Assembly: GCF_023156285.1 (NCBI RefSeq)
Contig: NZ_JAKZAJ010000003.1
Location: 124,001-188,000 of the forward strand
Direction: 5' to 3'
DNA from: Marinobacter koreensis
GTDB taxonomy: Bacteria; Pseudomonadota; Gammaproteobacteria; Pseudomonadales; Oleiphilaceae
Length of the DNA: 64,000 nucleotides
Both the position numbers and the translations under genes were made by a program. Positions 20,398-28,704 of this stretch are shown in pieces. Each line of letters begins with the position of its first letter. The stretch's first letter is position 1. A model generated the notes under the pieces. That model was not told where the DNA came from. It was given only the letters and a program-made list of their open reading frames with translations, and did not search any database.

Positions 20398-21558
20398 TCA
20401 GCCTTCGCCGATCCAGACGCGGACACTGCCGAACCAGGGGTAGCCGGAGAGTGTGTCGCGGACTTGCCCGGATGTGATCCCACCGGTTTTATCGGGTGAG
20501 TCAAAGAACAATTCCAGGTGCACCTGGTTTCTCAGGTAGTGCAGGCGTATGCGGCTGTCGGCGGGCAACTCCCCGAAATGCTGTGTCAGTGTCTGGAGGA
20601 CATCCTGCCGCGAGGGTAGTGCTTCCGAGGTCGGCATTTCGTCCTCGTCATTCTCGGCATCGATGTGAAAATTGATATCCCGGATGTTGTCCAGGGTATC
20701 CCGCATGCCAGAAACAACCCGCATCCCGATCTGGTGTCCCTCTGAAACACTGATCTCAGGCCGGACCACCAGATGTACGTCCAGAAGAATGTCGTGCCCC
20801 ATCCGGCGGCTACGCAGCTCGTGAACGTGACGTACGCCGTCGGTATCCCGGGCAATCGACTTGAGCATCTCGGTATCCTCCACCGAGAGCCCGGTATCGA
20901 CCAGTTCCTTGACACTGTCCCAGGTGAATTTCCAGCCGATATGAATGATGATGAGCGCGATCACGACTGCCGCCAACAGGTCCAGCCAGACCCAGCCCAG
21001 CATTGCGCCGGCCGTCGAGGCCAGTACCACCACGGATGAGAAAGCATCGGTACGGCTGTGCCATGCGTTGGCAATGATCAGATCTGATCGGATGGCCTGG
21101 CCAACCCGCCGGGTATAATGGTAGATCCATTCCTTACCGGCGACGGACAATCCTGCAGCAACCAGAACCGGCCATTCCGGCACCTGATCAACCCCACCTT
21201 CAAAAAGACGTATCAGGTATTCCCAACCCAAAGCAGCGCCGACAGCGATCAGAATGCTGCCCAGCAACAGCGTTCCAAAGGTTTCGATGCGCTGGTGGCC
21301 ATAGGGATGATCCTCATCCGGTTCCTGACGCGAAACCCGCATGACGCCCAGAACCAGAAGATCGGAGGCGACGTCGGTGAACGAGTGAACGCCATCAACG
21401 ACCAATGCCTGGGAATGAAAAAGCACACCTCCGATGACTTTTATCACACCCAGTACGGCATCGAGGATCATTCCGATAATGGTGACCCGGGCCGCGGCTT
21501 TCATTTCGCCGTTCAGGGCTTCCTGATTTTGTCGGGTGGTCTGGGCGGGTTGTTCCAT
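20398..21558 (-). CDS. Cation diffusion facilitator (divalent metal efflux)
   Basis: Proton-coupled exporter of Zn, Fe, Mn or similar, 386 residues. About six membrane helices fill residues 20-230. Metal site residues are in DGVHSFTDVASD (helix 2) and NAWHSRTDAFSS (helix 5, H-x-x-x-D), and a His-rich loop reads DEDHPYGHQRIET. A cytoplasmic ferredoxin-like domain follows (HELRSRRMGHDILLDVHL). An additional C-terminal stretch of about 90 residues (from ENDEDEMPTSE on), not part of the minimal family, is present. Helix-2 H and D plus helix-5 H and D do not settle which metal is carried. Confidence 0.92.
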   Translation of the reverse strand: MEQPAQTTRQNQEALNGEMKAAARVTIIGMILDAVLGVIKVIGGVLFHSQALVVDGVHSFTDVASDLLVLGVMRVSRQEPDEDHPYGHQRIETFGTLLLGSILIAVGAALGWEYLIRLFEGGVDQVPEWPVLVAAGLSVAGKEWIYHYTRRVGQAIRSDLIIANAWHSRTDAFSSVVVLASTAGAMLGWVWLDLLAAVVIALIIIHIGWKFTWDSVKELVDTGLSVEDTEMLKSIARDTDGVRHVHELRSRRMGHDILLDVHLVVRPEISVSEGHQIGMRVVSGMRDTLDNIRDINFHIDAENDEDEMPTSEALPSRQDVLQTLTQHFGELPADSRIRLHYLRNQVHLELFFDSPDKTGGITSGQVRDTLSGYPWFGSVRVWIGEG

Positions 21559-21975
21559 TCATGGCACTCCGGTGGAATCTGAGGGGGCGAGTATACCCCT
21601 AAACAGGGGATGCTTGTGAGGGGGCGCGGCAGCATTCCCAGGGCGATTCATTGTGCGATTTATGCACATGGTTGCGAATTAATGACAGAGGCGTCGAATT
21701 GGCTCGTCACTGGAAAATACTCTTGTGAACTCTATAAGCTATTGAAAAATATAGATAAAATAACTGGTCAAAAAATGATCAATTTGTAGGCTGGCGCAGT
21801 TATCAAGGGCTGGCAACGCTTGCCCCTCGATTTTCAACAGGGTTATCCACAGATTTCGTGGAAAAGCGTGTGGGAGGTTCATCCTTCAACCATTTACGTG
21901 CCATGGAAGGTAAACACGGGATGCTGTGGAAAACTTCCGGTATACTCCCGCAGCAGATTTTGCTGGAGTTTTACG
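21559..21975. other. 417-base intergenic region upstream of pyrD
   Basis: No convincing gene. The part around 21715-21790 is strikingly AT-rich compared with the rest of the window and includes TATAAG and ATATAGATAAAAT stretches. A TGTGC-N7-GCACA inverted repeat is at 21652-21668. Three DnaA-box-like nonamers occur: TTATCCACA (21843-21851), TTTTCCACG (complement of 21857-21865) and TTTTCCACA (complement of 21925-21933). TATACT at 21941-21946 could be the pyrD -10 element, although no good -35 stands in front of it. Confidence 0.6.
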
Positions 21976-23004
21976 ATGTACGGTGCGATTCGAAACCTTC
22001 TGTTTCGCCTGCCTCCCGAACAGGCCCATAACCTGGCGTTGAGCAGCCTTGATCTTGCGCAGAAGCTGGGAATGCTCAGCCTTTTTGCCCCCAAAATAGA
22101 TGCATTGCCGGTCAATGTTATGGGGCTGGATTTTCCCAATCCGGTCGGTCTGGCGGCCGGGCTCGACAAGAATGCAGATCACCTTGATGCGCTCGGCGCG
22201 CTGGGATTCGGTTTTATTGAGGTGGGTACGGTCACGCCCCGAGCCCAACCGGGCAACCCCCAGCCGCGGATGTTTCGGCTGCCCGAGCACCAGGCGATCA
22301 TCAATCGGATGGGGTTCAATAACGAGGGCCTTGACCACCTGATTGATCGGGTTCAGCGGCGGAAGTACCAGGGTATCCTCGGCATCAACGTGGGCAAGAA
22401 CAAGGACACTCCCGCCGACCAATCCGATTCGGACTACCGTCGTGGGATTGCGGCCGTCTATGCCCATGCAGACTACATCACCGTCAATGTATCCTCGCCG
22501 AATACACCGGGCCTTCGGGATCTCCAGTTCGGCGACGCTCTCAAGGCGTTGTTGGGCGCTATCAAGCAGGAGCAGCTGCGGTGTGAACAACAACATGGTC
22601 GTTATGTTCCGATCGCGGTGAAAATCGCCCCGGATATGGACGACACCGGTATCCGTTTTGTGGCAAATGCCTTGATCGAGACTGGTCTGGATGGCGTTAT
22701 CGCCACCAACACCACCATCAGTCGGGATGCGGTGGTCGGCCACAGACATGCAGAGGAAGCCGGAGGCTTGAGTGGTGCTCCGGTTCGCGAGGCTTCGCTG
22801 AGAGTTATACAAGGGCTGTATGCCGAGCTGGGAGAGCGCCTTCCGATCATCGGCGTTGGCGGCATTACCGACGGCGAGAGTGCGGCTGAGAAGGTGCGAG
22901 CCGGGGCAAAACTGGTACAGATCTATACCGGCTTTATTTATCGTGGCCCGGCGTTGATTAGTGAAGCGGTGGAAGCCATCCGGAAGGATATTTCGGGGAT
23001 CTAA
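21976..23004 (+). CDS. pyrD: Dihydroorotate dehydrogenase (quinone), class 2
   Basis: Membrane-associated FMN enzyme that oxidises dihydroorotate with quinone. The start at 21976 (MYGAIRNLLFRLPPEQAHNL) with GGAG upstream gives 342 residues, matching class 2 enzymes and their amphipathic N-terminal quinone tunnel; the frame is open to 21820, but that extension has no family character. Visible motifs include GLAAGLDKNAD, GFIEVGTVTP, NRMGFNNEG, the catalytic Ser in NVSSPNTPGLR and the FMN phosphate-binding GVGGI and YTGFIYRGP. Confidence 0.97.
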   Translation: MYGAIRNLLFRLPPEQAHNLALSSLDLAQKLGMLSLFAPKIDALPVNVMGLDFPNPVGLAAGLDKNADHLDALGALGFGFIEVGTVTPRAQPGNPQPRMFRLPEHQAIINRMGFNNEGLDHLIDRVQRRKYQGILGINVGKNKDTPADQSDSDYRRGIAAVYAHADYITVNVSSPNTPGLRDLQFGDALKALLGAIKQEQLRCEQQHGRYVPIAVKIAPDMDDTGIRFVANALIETGLDGVIATNTTISRDAVVGHRHAEEAGGLSGAPVREASLRVIQGLYAELGERLPIIGVGGITDGESAAEKVRAGAKLVQIYTGFIYRGPALISEAVEAIRKDISGI

Positions 23005-23012
23005 AAAAAGAT

Positions 23013-23031
23013 GGGCCCGCCAAGCGGGCCC
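23013..23031 (-). terminator. Terminator for rmf (minus strand)
   Basis: Perfect stem GGGCCCGC (23013-23020) / GCGGGCCC (23024-23031), loop CAA. Read on the minus strand it is followed by ATCTTTTTTT, a good U-tract. The A-run lies between the pyrD stop and the stem. Confidence 0.65.
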
Positions 23032-23069
23032 TTGCGGGGAATAAACCCCGTTGCGCTTCTTCGCATGGT

Positions 23070-23090
23070 ACGGGGCGGGAGGCCCCGTTT
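23070..23090 (+). terminator. Probable terminator for pyrD
   Basis: Stem ACGGGGC (23070-23076) / GCCCCGT (23082-23088), then TT and GGGTT. The U-tract is poor, so this is a moderate candidate for the end of the pyrD transcript. Confidence 0.4.
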
Positions 23091-23151
23091 GGGTTGCTCT
23101 TGCTACTGCATCAAATTGTGTAAAAAGATCAGATCAGGTTTCGGGGTTTGT

Positions 23152-23364
23152 CTAGGCAGACGTTACGTCGGCCAGCCTGTGGATACCGGATACGCCGGTC
23201 ATGCCCTCCCAGTTATCTTGTCGGCCTTCACGCCACCCGTTTAACCATTCCTGGCGGACTTCGGGCTGTTCAATCGGGCAGGTGTCTTTGGATTTACCGG
23301 ACACGCCAGCGAGATAACCCCGCTTGTATGCACGAGCGTGCATGTCTCTTTTCTGTCTTTTCAT
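23152..23364 (-). CDS. rmf: Ribosome modulation factor
   Basis: Small basic protein that dimerises 70S ribosomes into inactive 100S particles in stationary phase. The start at 23364 (MKRQKRDMHARAYKRGYLAG) with GAGGAACGGC upstream gives 70 residues and aligns directly with E. coli RMF (MKRQKRDRLERAHQRGYQAG, 55 residues). SKDTCP, the WLNGWREG signature and the arginine-rich pattern are intact. The tail of about 15 residues beyond the E. coli end (GMTGVSGIHRLADVTSA) is extra. It lies convergent to pyrD and divergent from rlmL. Confidence 0.93.
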   Translation of the reverse strand: MKRQKRDMHARAYKRGYLAGVSGKSKDTCPIEQPEVRQEWLNGWREGRQDNWEGMTGVSGIHRLADVTSA

Positions 23365-23682
23365 GCCGTTCCTCACTGATGGATTAACAGAACAAGCGTG
23401 TACACTTCTGCAGTGACCGTGACAATCGGGTTTCCCTCCGGGACAACCCCCTATTGCCAGCTCAGGTCAGAGCAGTCAGGATCCTGTTAACGGAGGTTTT
23501 TTCGACCTCCGGAACGACGCGTCAGTTACAAGGTAGAACGAACGTTCGGCGCGTGTACACTATTTATTTCATCTATATGACGGCATTCTTATACTTTGAT
23601 GAAATAAAAATGACGCGGTCTCTGGATAAGTACCGCGAAAACGGAAACTTACCCAATCGGCTTTTTCAATCAGGAGTTCCCA
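23365..23682. other. 318-base divergent region between rmf and rlmL
   Basis: No gene seen. Structures present: a perfect hairpin CGGAGGT/ACCTCCG around 23491-23511; the palindrome CGAACGTTCG at 23539-23548; and a perfect 11-bp AU-rich inverted repeat TTTATTTCATC (23563-23573) / GATGAAATAAA (23598-23608) with a 24-base loop in the rlmL leader. A possible rmf promoter on the minus strand is TTGTCA (23425-23420), 17 bases, TACACG (23402-23397). Confidence 0.6.
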
Positions 23683-25857
23683 TTGTCCAGACGTGTCTTT
23701 TTTGTAACCTGCCCCAAGGGTGTTGAATACCTTTTGGCGGATGAAATCCAGGCGTTCGGCCTGGAGCTGGTTCGACACTCGCCCGCCGGGGTCTGGGCCG
23801 AGGGTGACCTTGCAGCGGGCTATCGCACCTGTTTGTGGTCCAGGCTGGCCAACCGGGTCATCCTTCATGTTGCGGAAGTGGACGCGGCCAACGAGAACGC
23901 CTTGTACGAGGGCGTGCTCGGGGTCGACTGGTCATCGCATATTCCGGGCCGGGGCAGCTTCCGGGTGACCTTCCTGGGACAGAACCAGGCAATCCGGAAC
24001 ACCCAGTTTGGCGCCCAACGGGTAAAGGACGGCATTGTCGACAGTTTCCGGGCGGCCGGCGCCCAGCGCCCGTCGGTTGCCCCGAAAAGCCCGGATGTTG
24101 CCGTATCGGCCCGTCTCCATCGGAATCGGCTGTCACTGGGTATCGACCTGAGTGGTCACAGTCTGCATATGCGGGGTTACCGGACGGAAAAGGGTATTGC
24201 GCCGTTGAAGGAAAACCTGGCGGCGGCCCTTCTTTATCGGGCGGGCTGGCCCGAAATCGCCGCGGCCGGTGGTGATTTTGTTGACCCGATGTGTGGTTCA
24301 GGCACGCTGCTGATCGAAGCGGCCATGATGGCTCTGGATATCGCGCCGGGCCGCCGACAGGATGGTTTCGGATTCGAGAAATGGCTGGGTCACCAGCCGG
24401 AAATCTGGCTGGAGCTGAAGCAGGAGGCCGAGCGCCGGGCCCACGAGGGCAAGCGGGCCCGTGTTCCGACGTTTGCGGGATTTGATCAGGATTCCCGGGT
24501 TATTGCGACGGCCTGGAAAAACATAGCCCGCGCCGGACTGGAGGGTATCGTGCATGTTGAAGTCCGTCCGGTCGAATCGTTTACCCGTGGGGAAAAGTGG
24601 TCACAGCGCGGGTTGGTCCTGACCAATCCCCCGTATGGTGAACGCCTCAGTGAGCGGCGGGAACTGTCCACATTGTACGAAGCGCTGGGGGAAACGGTGA
24701 AAAGTGCCGTGCCGGGCTGGCGGATGGCGGTATTCACCGGCGCCCCGGAATTTGGCAAATCGATCGGGCTAAGGAGTTTCAAGCAGTACAAGCTGTTTAA
24801 TGGAAAGTTGCCTGCGCAGTTGCTTCTGTTCGAGGTGGACGAAGCCAACGCCATGACTCCCCGGGATCCGGACAGATCGGGAGAGATCCGTCCGCGAATC
24901 GCAAACGAGGAGCGGGCGTCGATGCTTCGTAATCGCCTGAAGAAAAACCTGAAGACCCTCGGGCAGTGGGCAAGGAAGCAGGGCATTGGTTGCTATCGTG
25001 TTTACGATGCAGACATGCCCGAATACGCCCTCGCCATCGATCTTTATGAAGGGCGAGTACATGTACAGGAATACGCTGCGCCCAAAACGGTCGATGAGCG
25101 GGCGGCTCGTGAACGCCTTGCGGAAGCGCTGGCGGTTATTCCGGAAGTCCTCGGCATTGATCCTGCGGATCTCATCTGCAAGCAACGTCAGCGCCAGGCA
25201 GGAACCCAGCAATACGAGAAGCAGTCCGCAACCGGCGAATTCATGACCGTCCACGAGTATGGCTGCGCGCTCCGGGTAAATCTGAAAGATTATCTGGATA
25301 CCGGGCTGTTTCTGGATCACCGACCGGTCCGATACTGGATCCAGACCCATGCAAAAGGGCAGCGATTCCTGAACCTGTTCTGCTATACAGGTGCTGCTTC
25401 AGTTCATGCTGCGGTAGGTGGCGCCAGCCGTTCCCTGAGCCTGGATATGTCAAAGACCTACGTGAACTGGGCGCGAGAGAATCTGGCGCTCAACGGGGCA
25501 GATTCGGGAAAGCATCGGGTCGAGCAGGCCGACTGCCTCGCCTGGCTGGCGGAGAAGCCCTCGCCGGATCAGAGGTATGACCTGATATTTATGGATCCTC
25601 CGACCTTTTCGAATTCTGCGCGGATGCAGGGCGTTCTCGATATCCAGAAGGATCACGCCACCCTGATCAGGCAGGCGATGCGCCGCCTGACGTCGGATGG
25701 CTTGCTGATTTTTTCGAACAATTTCCGCCGGTTCAGGCTGGATGAGACGCTCCAGTCGGAGTTTTCTGTGGAGGAAGTCTCGAAAAGCACGATCGATCGG
25801 GATTTTCAGCGCAACCCGAAGATCCATCGGTGCTGGCATATCCGACACCTTTCCTGA
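23683..25857 (+). CDS. rlmL: 23S rRNA methyltransferase RlmKL (m2G2445 / m7G2069)
   Basis: Bifunctional rRNA methyltransferase of 724 residues (E. coli 702). The start is a TTG at 23683 with AGGAG eight bases upstream, giving MSRRVFFVTCPKGVEYLLADE, the typical beginning. The N-terminal part is THUMP (about 1-160) plus RlmL methyltransferase (DPMCGSGTLLIEAAM and LTNPPYGERLSE, the N-P-P-Y base-flipping motif). The C-terminal RlmK domain has NLFCYTGAASVHAA and FMDPPTFSNSARM. It shares its upstream region with rmf, another ribosome-acting gene. Confidence 0.96.
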   Translation: MSRRVFFVTCPKGVEYLLADEIQAFGLELVRHSPAGVWAEGDLAAGYRTCLWSRLANRVILHVAEVDAANENALYEGVLGVDWSSHIPGRGSFRVTFLGQNQAIRNTQFGAQRVKDGIVDSFRAAGAQRPSVAPKSPDVAVSARLHRNRLSLGIDLSGHSLHMRGYRTEKGIAPLKENLAAALLYRAGWPEIAAAGGDFVDPMCGSGTLLIEAAMMALDIAPGRRQDGFGFEKWLGHQPEIWLELKQEAERRAHEGKRARVPTFAGFDQDSRVIATAWKNIARAGLEGIVHVEVRPVESFTRGEKWSQRGLVLTNPPYGERLSERRELSTLYEALGETVKSAVPGWRMAVFTGAPEFGKSIGLRSFKQYKLFNGKLPAQLLLFEVDEANAMTPRDPDRSGEIRPRIANEERASMLRNRLKKNLKTLGQWARKQGIGCYRVYDADMPEYALAIDLYEGRVHVQEYAAPKTVDERAARERLAEALAVIPEVLGIDPADLICKQRQRQAGTQQYEKQSATGEFMTVHEYGCALRVNLKDYLDTGLFLDHRPVRYWIQTHAKGQRFLNLFCYTGAASVHAAVGGASRSLSLDMSKTYVNWARENLALNGADSGKHRVEQADCLAWLAEKPSPDQRYDLIFMDPPTFSNSARMQGVLDIQKDHATLIRQAMRRLTSDGLLIFSNNFRRFRLDETLQSEFSVEEVSKSTIDRDFQRNPKIHRCWHIRHLS

Positions 25858-25878
25858 TCACCGCTCAGGTCGGGCGGA

Positions 25879-26508
25879 TCAGAACTCGTATCGGAGACCG
25901 CCCGAGAACTGGAAGCTGTTCACCTTGGTGTCGGTGTCCTCGAAGAGCTTGCCGCCCTCGAATACCAGATAGGTGTCGTCCATCACCTCAAAGTCCATGC
26001 CGGCAATCCAGCTGACGGCAAAGCTGCTGGCTGGAAATTCTTTCTCGAAGTCCTGGTAGAGTGCATTCCGCTTGTCATCCGGATTCCGCAAGTCCGCTGT
26101 CCCCTGGATGTAGGAAAAACCGAACTGACCATAGATGTTGGCGTAGTTGGTGATCGGGTAATGCAGACCCATGTACCAGCTTGCGTAATAGTCGATGGCC
26201 AGGGACAGGTCGCTACCTGGGACCTGGGCATCCTGATAGCCGGCACCGGCACGCAGCTCGGCATGGAAGAGATCGGAAATGTGGCCGCCGACCACCAGCG
26301 TTCCTGCCTGCCCCCAGGCCTTTTCCGTCGCCAGGCCAATTGAACGGTGCTGTATCGTTGTAGCCAGCAGGCCGATGTAATGTTTATCGGCTCTGGGCTT
26401 TTCGGTGACCTCCTTGTCCTGCGCATGGGCGACCGAGCTCGCCAGCAGAGCCATCACGCAGACGGGCACCATTACGGCGCCGAGGACAGTGTTCACGACC
26501 TGTTTCAT
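25879..26508 (-). CDS. Outer-membrane beta-barrel protein
   Basis: A 209-residue protein with a clear signal peptide (MKQVVNTVLGAVMVPVCVMALLASSVAHAQ, cleaved after A-H-A). The mature part of about 180 residues alternates polar and hydrophobic residues, with aromatic-rich strands (DYYASWYMGLHYPITNYANIYGQFGFSY) and ends in an aromatic residue (SGGLRYEF), as expected for an outer-membrane 8-stranded barrel. It is of the OmpA-barrel/OmpW-like general type, function unknown. It converges on rlmL with a 21-base gap. Confidence 0.8.
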   Translation of the reverse strand: MKQVVNTVLGAVMVPVCVMALLASSVAHAQDKEVTEKPRADKHYIGLLATTIQHRSIGLATEKAWGQAGTLVVGGHISDLFHAELRAGAGYQDAQVPGSDLSLAIDYYASWYMGLHYPITNYANIYGQFGFSYIQGTADLRNPDDKRNALYQDFEKEFPASSFAVSWIAGMDFEVMDDTYLVFEGGKLFEDTDTKVNSFQFSGGLRYEF

Positions 26509-26616
26509 GGATTTCCGGTTTCCTGAAAGGTGAGCGTTTGGGCCGATTCTGCCTTCTGTAACGTACTGTTACGTCGACCCGCGTCACACTTCCCCGCCTT
26601 TCGCAGGGGGAGGGCG

Positions 26617-27099
26617 TCAGTGATCGAGAAGCCCTTCCTCTTTCGCCAGCAACAGCAGGGCATAAACACCGTTTTCCGGCAGTTGCGGTTCCAGGCCTTC
26701 CTCGATCATCAGCTGATGACGTCGATCTTCGAGGTCTTCCCGGTCGATATCGGTGATGAGGTCGCTGATTGGCGCAATTTCAAAGGGGGGATCTTGCTGC
26801 ACAGCTCCGAAGATCAGGTCAACCAGCACCTCATCCGGATCCAGTCCATCCACGTAAACGGTCTGGTCGGGCAAATCCTGGTGAAGTTCCCGGGCCAGTT
26901 CAATCACGGGCACACCCTGTTCTTCAAGGTACCTGAGGTCGACGTCTCCAAGGTCTCCATCGTCCGGTAACCAGGCATCCTCCGGTGCAATCACCACGGT
27001 CTTCATACGACCGTCTTCCAGGGACCAGGCCATGGCAACGGGGAACAGCGCGTCGTCGGTCTGACAGTATTCGATGTCGAGGAATCGGGGTAAAGCCAA
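26617..27099 (-). CDS. Hypothetical protein, possibly a degenerate 3'-5' exonuclease-fold protein
   Basis: The open frame starts at a GTG (27144), but a TTG at 27099 with GGAG eight bases upstream and a TATACT element just before it is a better start and gives 160 residues. The beginning reads LPRFLDIEYCQTDDALFPVAMAWS, where D-x-E sits like the first acidic pair of the DEDD exonuclease fold, and TVYVDGLDPDEVLVDLIF could be the next conserved block. The later exonuclease blocks are weak and no clear HGI block is seen. The acidic C-terminal part (ITDIDREDLEDRR) is unusual. I infer a relative of the Rv2179c-type exoribonucleases, perhaps inactive; confidence in the fold is low. Confidence 0.6.
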   Translation of the reverse strand: MALPRFLDIEYCQTDDALFPVAMAWSLEDGRMKTVVIAPEDAWLPDDGDLGDVDLRYLEEQGVPVIELARELHQDLPDQTVYVDGLDPDEVLVDLIFGAVQQDPPFEIAPISDLITDIDREDLEDRRHQLMIEEGLEPQLPENGVYALLLLAKEEGLLDH

Positions 27100-27214
27100 G
27101 GTCGCACTCCGCTTGAGCTGAGAGGTGAGTATAGGGAATGTCACTATGGCCTGTAGGAGCCATTATCGCTTCATGCCATACTGTGCGGGCCATTATCAAT
27201 CAATCAGGGACATC

Positions 27215-28504
27215 ATGGAACACGCTGAATTCAACAAAGATTTGATGGAGTTTCTGAATCAGTCGCCGACGCCGTGGCACGCGGTGTCAACAATGAAACG
27301 CCGTCTGGATGCCGCCGGATTCGAACAGCTGGACGAGCGGGATGAGTGGTCACTGGCGCGTAACAAAGGTTACTACGTCATTCGCAACGGCTCCTCGATG
27401 GTGGCCTTCCGTACCGGCACTGAGGACGTTTCCGTGAACGGCATACGGATGGTCGGCGCGCATACGGACAGCCCCTGCCTGAAGGTAAAGCCCAATCCGG
27501 AGCTTCGCCGCAAAGGGTTCTTCCAGTTGGGTGTGGAAGTGTATGGCGGCGTGTTGCTCAATCCCTGGTTTGATCGTGATCTTTCCCTGGCAGGACGCGT
27601 GACTTTGCTGGATGAGGCAGGGGAGGTGCGGGATGCCCTGGTCGACTTCCGGAAGCCGGTCGCCTTCATTCCGAGCCTGGCCATTCACCTGGACCGGGAA
27701 GCCAACAGCAATCGCACTGTCAATGCCCAGACCGACCTGCCACCGGTGCTCATGCAGGTTCCCGAGACTGACACAACCCGGTTCGACGATCTCTTGATCC
27801 AGCAGGTCGCGTCCGAAACCGGGCTGAAGGCGCGAAAGATTCTGGGCTACGAGCTGAGTTTCTACGATGCCCAGAAAGCTGCGTTCGTCGGGCTCAGGGA
27901 GGAATTCCTGGCATCGGCGCGCATGGACAATCTGCTCAGTTGCTATATCGGTCTGCAGTCACTGATTCACACGTCCGGAGACGAATCCGCCTTGCTGGTA
28001 TGCAATGACCACGAAGAAGTCGGGAGCATGTCTGCAGAGGGAGCGCAGGGGCCTTTCCTGACAGCGGTACTGGATCGTTGGTGTGGCGCCGGCAAAGCCC
28101 GGGCCATTGCCCATTCAATGATGATTTCTGCGGACAACTCCCACGGCGTTCATCCGAATTACAGTGACCGGCATGATGAAAATCACGGTCCGGTTCTGAA
28201 CCAGGGCCCGGTGATCAAGGTCAATCACAATCAGCGCTATGCGACCAACAGCCGTTCGGCCGCCCTGTATCGCCACATAAGCGATGAGTTGGGCCTGCCT
28301 CACCAGACCTTCGTGGTGCGTAGCGATATGGCCTGTGGTAGCACGATTGGGCCCCTGACGGCGGGAAATCTGGGAGTGACCACCCTGGATATCGGGGTAC
28401 CTCAGTTTGGTATGCATTCCATCCGTGAGCTCATCGGTGCGGAGGACGGCTATACTCTGTTTCGGGTGTTGTCGGAATTCATGCAGCGGAAAACGATTTT
28501 CTGA
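27215..28504 (+). CDS. apeB: M18 family aminopeptidase
   Basis: Binuclear zinc aminopeptidase (aspartyl aminopeptidase family), 429 residues from the ATG at 27215, which has AGGGA upstream; the frame extends upstream without family character. Metal ligands and active-site elements are visible: GAHTDSPCLK, NDHEEVGSMSAEG, MISADNSHGVHPNY, KVNHNQRYATNS and the last ligand-containing segment VPQFGMHSIRE. It cleaves N-terminal, often acidic, residues from peptides in the cytoplasm. A strong hairpin separates it from the following tRNA-Asn. Confidence 0.92.
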   Translation: MEHAEFNKDLMEFLNQSPTPWHAVSTMKRRLDAAGFEQLDERDEWSLARNKGYYVIRNGSSMVAFRTGTEDVSVNGIRMVGAHTDSPCLKVKPNPELRRKGFFQLGVEVYGGVLLNPWFDRDLSLAGRVTLLDEAGEVRDALVDFRKPVAFIPSLAIHLDREANSNRTVNAQTDLPPVLMQVPETDTTRFDDLLIQQVASETGLKARKILGYELSFYDAQKAAFVGLREEFLASARMDNLLSCYIGLQSLIHTSGDESALLVCNDHEEVGSMSAEGAQGPFLTAVLDRWCGAGKARAIAHSMMISADNSHGVHPNYSDRHDENHGPVLNQGPVIKVNHNQRYATNSRSAALYRHISDELGLPHQTFVVRSDMACGSTIGPLTAGNLGVTTLDIGVPQFGMHSIRELIGAEDGYTLFRVLSEFMQRKTIF

Positions 28505-28518
28505 GGCGCAACAAAAAA

Positions 28519-28543
28519 GGCCGCTGATCAGTCATCAGCGGCC
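28519..28543. terminator. Bidirectional terminator between apeB and tRNA-Asn
   Basis: Perfect 10-bp stem GGCCGCTGAT (28519-28528) / ATCAGCGGCC (28534-28543), loop CAGTC. It is preceded by AAAAAA (U-tract for the minus-strand tRNA transcript) and followed by TTTCG (weak tract for apeB). Confidence 0.8.
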
Positions 28544-28555
28544 TTTCGAAATAAG

Positions 28556-28631
28556 TGGCTCCCCGAGCTGGGCTCGAACCAGCGACAAACGGATTAACAG
28601 TCCGTTGCTCTACCAACTGAGCTATCGGGGA
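28556..28631 (-). tRNA. tRNA-Asn (GTT), second copy
   Basis: Same 76-base sequence as 13983-14058, with encoded CCA and anticodon GTT on the minus strand. Confidence 0.97.
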
Positions 28632-28651
28632 ACAGCAGTAAAGTGGCGCGC

Positions 28652-28680
28652 ATATTAAGCGCTTTGATTTGTGTCGTCAA
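28652..28680 (-). promoter_or_regulatory. Promoter of tRNA-Asn (copy 2)
   Basis: On the minus strand: -35 TTGACG (28680-28675), 17-base spacer, -10 TAATAT (28657-28652), then GCGCGCC. Same elements as copy 1, although the spacer sequence is different. Confidence 0.8.
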
Positions 28681-28704
28681 CCCCCTGAATTGAAAGGTTA
28701 AACA

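Noticed and set aside
21843-21933. Replication origin suggested by DnaA-like nonamers
   Set aside because: Only three nonamers and no origin-type gene context; kept as a regulatory observation only.
21820-21975. N-terminal extension of pyrD
   Set aside because: The first 52 residues contain DnaA-box-like and promoter-like DNA and do not resemble class 2 dihydroorotate dehydrogenase; the start at 21976 fits the family.
13983-28631. Genomic island bounded by the two tRNA-Asn copies
   Set aside because: No integrase, transposase or direct-repeat attachment site seen; genes between are housekeeping, with normal composition.
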